Source: Bacteroidota bacterium
GTDB taxonomy: Bacteria; Bacteroidota; Bacteroidia; Flavobacteriales; Flavobacteriaceae
Direction: 5' to 3'
DNA length: 5,957 bases
NCBI GenBank assembly: GCA_024280815.1
Contig: JAJRPL010000158.1
Location: forward strand, 1-5,957
The notes under the pieces are model-generated. The model ran no database searches. It was not told the origin of the DNA and saw only the letters and a program-made list of their open reading frames with translations. Below are positions 1 through 5,465 of the stretch, piece after piece (positions within the stretch are counted from its first letter, which is position 1; every line of letters starts with the position of its first letter). Made by a program: the position numbers and the translations under genes.

Positions 1-651
1 TTGTTGTGTAAATTTTTCAGCAGAAATATACAATACTGTTTTTTCAGGATGTTTATCCTTAATATTTACACCAATTGCATGAGCCAAATGTGTTTTACCT
101 AAACCAACACCTCCGTAAATTAATAAAGGATTAAAAGAAGTACCTCCTGGCTTATTAGCAACTGCCATACTTGCAGATCTTGCCAATCGGTTAGAATCAC
201 CTTCTATAAAACTTTCAAAATTATAATTTGGATTAAGTTGAGATTCAATTTTTACTTTTTGGATACCTGGAATGATAAAAGGGTTTCTTAACTCTCTTTT
301 ATCAATTTCTAAAGGAACCGTAATTCCTTGAGAATTAAAAGGCTTTCTATTTGAACTTGGTATTCTTACGGTATGCGGATTTTTACTACTATACGCATTC
401 TCCATTCTAACATCATAAACCAATTTAGCATCTTCGCCCAATTCTCTAACCAAGGCAACTCTCAATAATTTGATATAATGCTCTTCAAGCCATTCGTAAA
501 AAAATTTACTGGGCACTTGAATAGTCAATGCTTCTCCAGTAATTTTAATGGGTTTGATTGGTTCAAACCATGTTTTGTACGCTTGTGGCTTTATATTATC
601 TTGTATAAAAGACAGACAATTGTTCCACACTGAAGTAGCTGTTTTACTCAT
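1..651 (-). CDS. dnaA: Chromosomal replication initiator DnaA (N-terminal part, runs off the window)
   Basis: DnaA binds DnaA boxes at the origin, unwinds it and loads the replicative helicase. The visible 217 codons start at an ATG (651-649) that follows an in-frame TAA at 666-664. Residues 1-85 match domain I, with WNNCLSFIQDNI and the KTWFEPIKPIKI stretch typical of DnaA N-termini. Residues about 86-135 form a variable linker (domain II). The AAA+ domain begins near residue 140 with NPNYNFESFIEGDSNRLA. Its Walker A motif, GGVGLGKTHLAHAIG, lies at about residues 180-194. Walker B, sensor motifs and the DNA-binding domain IV lie outside the window. The gene is transcribed away from the thioesterase gene, with a 167-base AT-rich gap between them. 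No DnaA-box cluster is seen there, so the gap is not an obvious origin. Identification is very secure. Confidence 0.97.
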   Translation of the reverse strand, partial: MSKTATSVWNNCLSFIQDNIKPQAYKTWFEPIKPIKITGEALTIQVPSKFFYEWLEEHYIKLLRVALVRELGEDAKLVYDVRMENAYSSKNPHTVRIPSSNRKPFNSQGITVPLEIDKRELRNPFIIPGIQKVKIESQLNPNYNFESFIEGDSNRLARSASMAVANKPGGTSFNPLLIYGGVGLGKTHLAHAIGVNIKDKHPEKTVLYISAEKFTQQ

Positions 652-802
652 ATTCGAATCTAGTTAAGTTGGTTATATCAACAAGAAATTTCTTTGGGTT
701 GTTCTCTTATTAATTTGAGCTACAAAAATGTGAATATTTTTTGTCATAAAAAAACATATTTGCTATTGATTATTAATTTTTTTTTACGTAAACTCTGACG
801 CC

Positions 803-810
803 CAAATATA
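803..810 (-). promoter_or_regulatory. Candidate Bacteroidota -7 element for dnaA
   Basis: On the minus strand these bases read TATATTTG, an exact match to the Bacteroidota sigma-A -7 consensus TAnnTTTG. A start site a few bases downstream would give dnaA a leader of roughly 145 nt. No TTG (-33) is found at the usual 17-21 base spacing, so the match is partial. The rest of the 652-818 gap is AT-rich (T-runs around 737-742 and 777-785) and shows no clear rightward promoter, no hairpin and no other gene. Confidence 0.3.
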
Positions 811-818
811 GACAATTT

Positions 819-1223
819 ATGTTAAAACATGAAATAAAATTTAGAGTACGCTACGGAGAGACAGATCAGATGAAATATGTTTACTATGGTAACTACGCTC
901 AATATTTTGAAATGGGTAGAGTTGAATGGCTCAGAAATATTGGTGTTTCTTATAAAAACATGGAAGAACAAGGCGTTATGCTTCCTGTAATAAATCTAAA
1001 TGTAGATTATATACAACCCGCTAAATACGACGACTTATTGACGCTGAAAACTACGTTGGTAAAAATGCCCTCTGTAAAAATTGAGTTTAATTTTGAAATT
1101 TTTAATGAAAAAGAAGAACTATTAACCAAAGGCTATACCGCCTTAGTATTTATAGACATCAAAAGAAATAGACCCACTAGAGCACCTGAATATATTACAG
1201 AAAAACTAAAAGACTTATTTTAA
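819..1223 (+). CDS. Acyl-CoA thioesterase, YbgC/FadM-like hotdog-fold protein
   Basis: This 134-residue protein has the size and layout of single-domain 4HBT hotdog thioesterases, which hydrolyse acyl-CoA thioesters and usually act as cytoplasmic tetramers. The signature runs from residue 9: RVRYGETDQM, then YVYYGNYAQYFEMGRVEWLR. D16 in the ETDQ motif corresponds to the catalytic Asp of the 4-hydroxybenzoyl-CoA thioesterase/YbgC group. The later NVDYIQPAKYDDLLTL and ALVFIDIKRNRPTRAP segments fit the remaining hotdog strands. The usual small Gly after ETDQM is Lys here (K19). The start at 819 is preferred because it gives the full N-terminal strand, and the nearby ATG at 829 is in another frame. 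The gene diverges from dnaA and converges on yigZ. Its substrate cannot be read from the sequence. Confidence 0.88.
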   Translation: MLKHEIKFRVRYGETDQMKYVYYGNYAQYFEMGRVEWLRNIGVSYKNMEEQGVMLPVINLNVDYIQPAKYDDLLTLKTTLVKMPSVKIEFNFEIFNEKEELLTKGYTALVFIDIKRNRPTRAPEYITEKLKDLF

Positions 1224-1232
1224 CTGGTGCAA

Positions 1233-1257
1233 AAAATTACTAAATTTTAGTAATTTT
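1233..1257. terminator. AT-rich palindrome between convergent genes, possible bidirectional terminator
   Basis: Perfect 12-bp arms (AAAATTACTAAA at 1233-1244 and its complement at 1246-1257) flank one central base. The palindrome starts 10 bases after the thioesterase stop. It covers the TAG stop of yigZ (1242-1240) and the last yigZ codons. T-runs end both strands, which suits a terminator shared by converging genes. The stem is almost pure A/T, so it would be weak. Confidence 0.4.
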
Positions 1258-1848
1258 AACATGTCTTAACTCAGAAAAAATTTGTTCCATTTTTTTTGAT
1301 TCATTTTTACGAACTGCAACTATAAATTCACAGTTCATTTCCATTTTTTGTTGAATTAATACAATATCATACTCTTTAACGATACGCATTATAGAATTCA
1401 TGTATTGATAATCAAAAATAAGTTTATAATGTACATCAATAGTTTTTACAATAATTTTTGAAGCTTCTAAAGCATATTGAGCTGTTGTTTTATACGCATT
1501 TACCAAACCGCCTACGCCTAATTTTGTTCCACCAAAATAACGTACCACTACTATCAAAACATTGGTTAATTCTTTAGATAATACCTGTCCGTAAATAGGT
1601 TGACCTGCAGAATTATTAGGCTCGCCATCATCATTTACTCTAAACTGAACCTTCTCTACACCTAGTTGCCAAGCAAAACACCAATGCCTTGCCTTATGAT
1701 GTGATTTCTTTAAATTTTCAACAATTTCTTTGACTTGACTTTCATCCTGTAAAGGATATGCATAACCAAAAAACTTACTCCCTCTATCTTTGAAAATCAC
1801 TTCTTTTGAAGGATTAACAATCGTTTTATATGTGTCTAAGGCTAACAA
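1240..1848 (-). CDS. yigZ: YigZ/IMPACT-family protein (UPF0029 plus DUF1949)
   Basis: The protein is about 202 residues, the usual length for bacterial YigZ. The N-terminal UPF0029/Impact domain shows SHHKARHWCFAW at about residues 49-60. It also shows NDDGEPNNSAGQPI at 72-85 and VVRYFGGTKLGVGGLVNAY at 101-119, all hallmark motifs. The C-terminal part, about residues 137-198, corresponds to the ferredoxin-like DUF1949 domain. Eukaryotic IMPACT regulates the GCN2 kinase, but the bacterial role is not well defined; a nucleic-acid or ribosome-related function has been suggested from the structure. There is no ATG in frame before residue 145. The first plausible initiator is TTG at 1848-1846, just after an in-frame stop at 1854-1852. 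It overlaps the ribD stop, which suggests translational coupling to ribD. The family call is firm and the start is less so. Confidence 0.93.
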   Translation of the reverse strand: MLALDTYKTIVNPSKEVIFKDRGSKFFGYAYPLQDESQVKEIVENLKKSHHKARHWCFAWQLGVEKVQFRVNDDGEPNNSAGQPIYGQVLSKELTNVLIVVVRYFGGTKLGVGGLVNAYKTTAQYALEASKIIVKTIDVHYKLIFDYQYMNSIMRIVKEYDIVLIQQKMEMNCEFIVAVRKNESKKMEQIFSELRHVKITKI

Positions 1849-2924
1849 TGACTATTTTTTAGTATTCTTAAAGTGTCTGACAGCACAAATTGCTTGCTAA
1901 TTTCTTCTCCTATAAGTATAGGTGCTTTTAATCCTTTTGTAAAAGTTGTATTTCCAGTAAAAATTCTAGCTTCATCCCATAAATTGGCATCTACAAATGT
2001 TTGTAGAGTTTGAGACCCTCCTTCAATAAAAACAGATTGAATTTCTAATGCAAACAAAACAGCACAAATTTGTTGAGCTATTGAAGAAGAGAAATCTATC
2101 CTTACATATTCCATATTTTCAGCATTCTCTTTATTCTTTTCAGTAAATACGATGGTTTTAATGCTTCCATCCAAGACATTGAAATTTGTAGGAATTCTAA
2201 GATTTTTGTCCAATACCAAACGAATAGGGTTTTCACCTTGCCAATCACGCACATCTAATTTCGGATTGTCACTTATTACGGTGTTAGTTCCCACCAAAAT
2301 AGCTTGTTCCTCCATTCTCATTTTATGCACCAACTGTCGTGAATATTGATTGGTAATCCATACTGGATTAGCATTAGAAACGCCAAGCTGAACTTGTTTC
2401 AGCTTCTCATCACTATAGATCTTTTCTAAACCCATAAACCCGTCAATAGTTTCTGCCCACTTTAAAACTATATAAGGTCGTTTTCTCGCGTGAAAAGTAA
2501 AAAAACGTTGATTAACAGCCACACATTTCTCTTCTAAAACTCCAACCACAACCTCACATCCGCTTTTTTCTAGTTTTTCGATTCCTTTTCCTGCCACAGC
2601 TTCAAACGGATCAATACAACCCACAACCACTTTAGGTATTTTACTTTTTACAATCAAATCAGAACAAGGTGGTGTTTTACCATAATGATTACAAGGTTCT
2701 AAACTCACATAAAGTGTCGCATTTTTAAGTAAACTTTTATCATTTACAGACTGAATCGCATTTACCTCAGCATGATTACCACCAAAAGGACTCGTATAAC
2801 CTTCACCAATAATAACGTCATCACACACGATTACACAACCCACTATCGGATTTGGACGCGTAGTCCCTAATCCGTTTTTTGCCAATTCTAAACAGCGTTT
2901 TATGTATTTTTCGTGTATCTTCAC
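1842..2924 (-). CDS. ribD: Bifunctional riboflavin biosynthesis protein RibD (deaminase/reductase)
   Basis: RibD deaminates 2,5-diamino-6-ribosylamino-pyrimidinone 5'-phosphate and then reduces its ribosyl chain with NADPH, two successive steps toward riboflavin, FMN and FAD. At 360 residues it has the normal two-domain length. The deaminase domain (about residues 1-145) contains TRPNPIVGCVIV at 22-33. Its zinc-binding and catalytic motifs are HAEVNAI at 51-57 and PCNHYGKTPPC at 77-87. The reductase domain starts near 149 with RPYIVLKWAETIDGFMG and continues through ITNQYSRQLVHKMR, ILVGTNTVISDNPKL and FIEGGSQTLQTF. The start is GTG at 2924-2922, because an in-frame stop lies at 2942-2940 and no ATG occurs before residue 164. 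Its 3' end overlaps yigZ by 7 bases. Only 27 bases separate it from the divergent acetyltransferase, leaving no room for an FMN riboswitch. Confidence 0.96.
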   Translation of the reverse strand: MKIHEKYIKRCLELAKNGLGTTRPNPIVGCVIVCDDVIIGEGYTSPFGGNHAEVNAIQSVNDKSLLKNATLYVSLEPCNHYGKTPPCSDLIVKSKIPKVVVGCIDPFEAVAGKGIEKLEKSGCEVVVGVLEEKCVAVNQRFFTFHARKRPYIVLKWAETIDGFMGLEKIYSDEKLKQVQLGVSNANPVWITNQYSRQLVHKMRMEEQAILVGTNTVISDNPKLDVRDWQGENPIRLVLDKNLRIPTNFNVLDGSIKTIVFTEKNKENAENMEYVRIDFSSSIAQQICAVLFALEIQSVFIEGGSQTLQTFVDANLWDEARIFTGNTTFTKGLKAPILIGEEISKQFVLSDTLRILKNSHC

Positions 2925-2928
2925 CTCG

Positions 2929-2936
2929 CAAAAATA
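2929..2936 (-). promoter_or_regulatory. Candidate -7 element immediately upstream of ribD
   Basis: The minus strand reads TATTTTTG, matching TAnnTTTG. It ends only 4 bases before the GTG start of ribD. If it is used, transcription would begin at or within a few bases of the start codon, giving a leaderless or nearly leaderless mRNA. No TTG lies at the usual -33 distance, and the short AT-rich match could be chance. Confidence 0.25.
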
Positions 2937-2951
2937 CAGTTAAAAATTGAG

Positions 2952-3446
2952 ATGTTAATTAGAGAAATTAAACCTTCTGACAACCCTATAATTGAGCAAA
3001 TTATTAAAGCTACCATTGTAGAATTTGAACTACCTATTCTAGGAACTGCCTATGAAGATGTTGAAACAACCCAAATGTACGAATCTTATCAAGGTAAAAA
3101 TGAGGTTTATTTTGTTATTGAAGAAAATGACATTGTTGTTGGTGGTGGTGGCATTAAAGCCTTAAAAAACAACACCAACAAGGTATGTGAACTTCAAAAA
3201 ATGTATTTTTCGCCCAGCATTAGAGGAAAAGGATATGGCAAACTTTTAATTCAAAAATGTTTAGACACTGCCAAAATTTTTGGGTATAAAAAATGCTATT
3301 TAGAATCAGATTTTTCTATGGAAGCAGTCATTCACATCTATAAAAAGTACGGATTTAAACATCTAAACAAAGCTATTGAAGGTACAGGACATCATGCTTG
3401 CGGCATTTGGATGCTTAAAGACCTAGACACAAATTTCACAAATTGA
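2952..3446 (+). CDS. GNAT-family N-acetyltransferase
   Basis: The protein has 164 residues, a single GNAT domain. These enzymes transfer an acetyl group from acetyl-CoA to an amine; the acceptor here cannot be predicted. It begins MLIREIKPSDNPIIEQII, the usual first strand and helix of the fold. The acetyl-CoA pyrophosphate loop is RGKGYG within LQKMYFSPSIRGKGYGKLLI (about residues 87-106), matching Q/RxxGxG/A. The late IYKKYGFKHL matches GNAT motif B. The ATG at 2952 is preferred over a GTG at 2913, which would overlap ribD and add 13 residues before the conserved domain. The gene diverges from ribD and lies 24 bases before prmC, so the two are probably co-transcribed. Its last seven residues come from a short repeat listed separately. 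Confidence 0.9.
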   Translation: MLIREIKPSDNPIIEQIIKATIVEFELPILGTAYEDVETTQMYESYQGKNEVYFVIEENDIVVGGGGIKALKNNTNKVCELQKMYFSPSIRGKGYGKLLIQKCLDTAKIFGYKKCYLESDFSMEAVIHIYKKYGFKHLNKAIEGTGHHACGIWMLKDLDTNFTN

Positions 3447-3454
3447 CACGAATT
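3428..3454 (+). repeat. Three near-tandem CACRAATT units across the acetyltransferase stop codon
   Basis: CACAAATT occurs at 3428-3435 and 3437-3444, and CACGAATT at 3447-3454. The spacers are one base (T) and two bases (GA). The units encode most of the C-terminal DTNFTN tail and run past the stop codon into the gap before prmC. The repeats are directly visible. From memory, similar sequences (AATTCGTG on the other strand) recur in flavobacterial intergenic regions, but this was not searched. Confidence 0.55.
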
Positions 3455-3470
3455 AGCTATTGCAAAACAA

Positions 3471-4358
3471 ATGACTTTACTCGAATTAAAAAATAAGTTT
3501 TTAGCAGATTTAGCAAATCTATATCCTAAAGAAGAAATTTTATCCTTTTTCAATTTATTGATAGATTTTAAATTGAACTTAAGCAAGGTTGACATGGCTT
3601 TAAATCCCTATCAAATTTTAACAAAAAATAATCTTAGCTATTTTCTAAATGCATTGACCGGTTTACAAAACCAAAAACCCATACAATATATAATAGGAGA
3701 AACTGAATTTTACGGATTGCCATTTTATGTGAATCAACATGTATTGATACCGAGACCAGAAACAGAAGAATTGGTAGCGTGGATTATTCCCCTCCCTAAC
3801 CCTCCCCAAAAGGGAGGGAACTTAAACATCCTTGATATTGGTACAGGTAGTGGTTGTATTGCCATTTCGTTAGCTAAAAATTTACCAAACGCATCTGTTT
3901 TTGCTTTAGACATTTCTAATAAAGCCTTAGAAATTGCCAAGCAAAATGCAATTTTAAATGAGGTTTTAATAGAATTTATTGAACATGATATTTTAAAACC
4001 AAATATCATTCAGAGCGAAGAGAAGAATCTAAAATTCGATATTATTGTTAGCAACCCACCTTATGTACGTCAGTTAGAAAAGCAAGAAATAAAAGACAAT
4101 GTGCTAAAACACGAACCTCATTTGGCTTTATTTGTTGAAAATGAAAATCCGTTATTATTTTATACTAAAATTGCTGATTTTGCCAAAGATAACTTAACTA
4201 AAAATGGCAAACTTTATGTTGAAATCAATCAATATTTAGGACAAGAAACCATTTCTTTACTCAAAGAAAAAGGGTTTACCAACATTGAACTAAAAAAAGA
4301 TATGTTTGGAAATTACAGGATGATTAAGGCAGATTTTACCGATAATCATATTTCTTAA
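3471..4358 (+). CDS. prmC: Peptide chain release factor N5-glutamine methyltransferase PrmC
   Basis: PrmC (HemK) methylates the glutamine of the GGQ motif in release factors RF1 and RF2, using S-adenosylmethionine, and so improves translation termination. The 295-residue protein has an N-terminal helical release-factor-binding domain (about 1-75) ending in PIQYIIG. The segment FYVNQHVLIPRPETEELV follows at about 85-102. SAM motif I, LDIGTGSGCIAISLAKN, is at 121-137. The catalytic NPPY motif is at 195-198 inside IVSNPPYVRQLEKQEI, and the C-terminal strands include GKLYVEINQ. Residues 107-117 come from a palindromic repeat inserted in frame between the PETEE helix and motif I. No reading-frame damage is visible, so the enzyme should be functional. 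The start at 3471 has an A-rich leader and is the first ATG of the frame. It follows the acetyltransferase gene by 24 bases. Confidence 0.96.
   Translation: MTLLELKNKFLADLANLYPKEEILSFFNLLIDFKLNLSKVDMALNPYQILTKNNLSYFLNALTGLQNQKPIQYIIGETEFYGLPFYVNQHVLIPRPETEELVAWIIPLPNPPQKGGNLNILDIGTGSGCIAISLAKNLPNASVFALDISNKALEIAKQNAILNEVLIEFIEHDILKPNIIQSEEKNLKFDIIVSNPPYVRQLEKQEIKDNVLKHEPHLALFVENENPLLFYTKIADFAKDNLTKNGKLYVEINQYLGQETISLLKEKGFTNIELKKDMFGNYRMIKADFTDNHIS
3788..3822 (+). repeat. GC-rich palindromic repeat element inside prmC
   Basis: CCCTCCC occurs twice ten bases apart (3790-3796 and 3800-3806), followed by its complement GGGAGGG at 3812-3818. The inner copy can form a 7-bp hairpin with a 5-base loop. 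The outer copy can pair over TTCCCTCCC/GGGAGGGAA with one extra C. The strand asymmetry and high GC contrast strongly with the surrounding AT-rich gene. It encodes PLPNPPQKGGN in the prmC frame. From memory, such C-rich/G-rich elements are dispersed in many flavobacterial genomes, but the copy number here is unknown. Confidence 0.7.
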
Positions 4359-4442
4359 TATAAAAAAATTAACTTGCGTCTGGAGGTTGTCAAAATTCAA
4401 TCATAAAACACATTTCATTTACCAAACTCATAAGCCAAAAAA

Positions 4443-5288
4443 ATGATTAAAATAAAAATAATAATACTTAACATTCTCTCAAAATTAAGAAAAAAAATAC
4501 TAGGAAAACATTCAATTGGAGTTGGTTACCAAACTGAAAACGGAATTTTAGCATCTCCTATTGAAGATATTATAATAGGAAGGAGGTTAGGATTTAAAGG
4601 TCAATGGGATATAAAACAAATTAACGAACTACTTAAATACATCGACAAAAAAGATACTACTTACGTAATAGGAACCCATATAGGTACATTATTAATTCCA
4701 TTTGCCAAAAACAACATAAAAGTTATTGGCTATGAGGCAAACCCAGAAACATTCCGCTATTTAAAATGGAATTTACAACTAAATGAAATAAAAGAAGCCC
4801 GCGTTTTTAATTATGCAATCGGGGACAAAAGAAAAAAAATAGAGTTTTACATGAATACAGTCAATAGCGGAGGAAGTAAGATTAAACCAATTAATGATAA
4901 CTTTCTATACACATATGACAAACCAAAATCAGTTGAAGTGGATATGCTAAGTCTAGATTCACATATTACTCAAGAAGGTCTACCAAAACCAGACTGTGTT
5001 ATTATGGACATAGAAGGCTCTGAGTATTTTGCCCTAAAAGGAATGCAGAAATCACTTAAAAATATTAAATTATTATATATTGAATATGTCCCGCATCACT
5101 TAAAAAACGTAGCAAATGTTTCAAATTTAGAATTTTCAAGTCTAATAGTTCCTTTCTTTGAAAGCGTTATATTTATACGGAAAAACAAAGAATTTAACCT
5201 TAAAAACAACTACAAAGAATTCGAAAAATACTTAGACAATCTAAAAGAATCTGGAATAGAAGATGATTTATTATTCTTAAAAAAATAA
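4443..5288 (+). CDS. FkbM-family SAM-dependent methyltransferase
   Basis: The protein has 281 residues with a Rossmann-type methyltransferase core of the FkbM family, which generally methylates hydroxyl groups on sugars, polyketides or other small molecules. SAM motif I is YVIGTHIGTLLIPFAK (about residues 74-89), followed by VIGYEANPETFRYLKWNLQLN (94-114), whose acidic E98 suits ribose binding. NYAIGD lies at 123-128. VEVDMLSLDSH then precedes the family hallmark DCVIMDIEGSEYFALKGM at 184-201. The first 21 residues are basic and hydrophobic, MIKIKIIILNILSKLRKKIL, and could be amphipathic; they do not look like a cleaved signal peptide. The start has an A-rich leader. The 84-base gap from prmC shows no clear promoter or terminator. 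No sugar-biosynthesis neighbours are visible, so the substrate is open. Confidence 0.85.
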   Translation: MIKIKIIILNILSKLRKKILGKHSIGVGYQTENGILASPIEDIIIGRRLGFKGQWDIKQINELLKYIDKKDTTYVIGTHIGTLLIPFAKNNIKVIGYEANPETFRYLKWNLQLNEIKEARVFNYAIGDKRKKIEFYMNTVNSGGSKIKPINDNFLYTYDKPKSVEVDMLSLDSHITQEGLPKPDCVIMDIEGSEYFALKGMQKSLKNIKLLYIEYVPHHLKNVANVSNLEFSSLIVPFFESVIFIRKNKEFNLKNNYKEFEKYLDNLKESGIEDDLLFLKK

Positions 5289-5377
5289 ATCTGAAATATG
5301 ACAAGACAATTAGAGTTATATTTTACACACAACCAACCACTTGACTTTCTCAAAAAAAATGACTAGCTTCGTTCTTG

Positions 5378-5394
5378 CCCGTCCGGCAGGCGGG
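5378..5394. repeat. GC-rich imperfect hairpin abutting the long inverted repeat
   Basis: CCCGTC at 5378-5383 can pair with GGCGGG at 5389-5394, with one G-U pair and a CGGCA loop. Its last four bases are also the start of the 26-bp inverted-repeat arm, so the two structures compete. The GC content is far above the surroundings. The motif CCGTCCGGCAGGCGGG recalls short palindromic repeats I associate with Bacteroidota genomes; this is memory, not a search. Confidence 0.5.
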
Positions 5395-5444
5395 TATCAG
5401 TCGCTAAACATGAATTTCAATTCATGTTTAGCGACTGATACCCG
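5391..5444. repeat. Perfect 26-bp inverted repeat (hairpin or REP/MITE-like element)
   Basis: The arm at 5391-5416 begins CGGGTATCAGTCGC and is matched exactly by its reverse complement at 5419-5444, with only TC between them. As RNA it would form about 25 bp with a 4-base loop. It lies 102 bases after the FkbM gene and 21 bases before the next start codon. No T-run follows on either strand, so it is not a standard intrinsic terminator, although so strong a hairpin could still block elongation or protect an mRNA 3' end. The remaining bases of 5289-5377 hold no recognisable gene. Confidence 0.85.
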
Positions 5445-5465
5445 ATATTTACAAAAAACAAACCC

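Noticed and set aside
729..737. A DnaA-box-like TGTGAATAT in the AT-rich gap beside dnaA, as a possible origin
   Set aside because: It is one mismatched site, with no cluster of boxes. The gap is only 167 bases, and AT-richness is ordinary in this genome.
2152..2349. A 65-codon frame on the plus strand inside ribD
   Set aside because: It is antisense to well-conserved ribD reductase codons and its product has no recognisable features.
2913..2951. A longer acetyltransferase starting at GTG 2913
   Set aside because: It would overlap the ribD start on the other strand, and the 13 added residues lie before the normal first strand of the GNAT fold.
3392..3595. A 67-codon minus-strand frame across the acetyltransferase-prmC junction
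   Set aside because: It overlaps two better-supported genes on the other strand and shows no domain or signal.
3734..4009. A 91-codon frame on the minus strand inside prmC
   Set aside because: It is a shadow of the conserved prmC coding sequence; its GRGI-like stretch is only the palindromic repeat read backward.
5298..5366. A 22-residue frame starting MTRQLELYF just after the FkbM gene
   Set aside because: It is too short, resembles no family I know, and runs toward the repeat element. A frame of this length is easily expected by chance.
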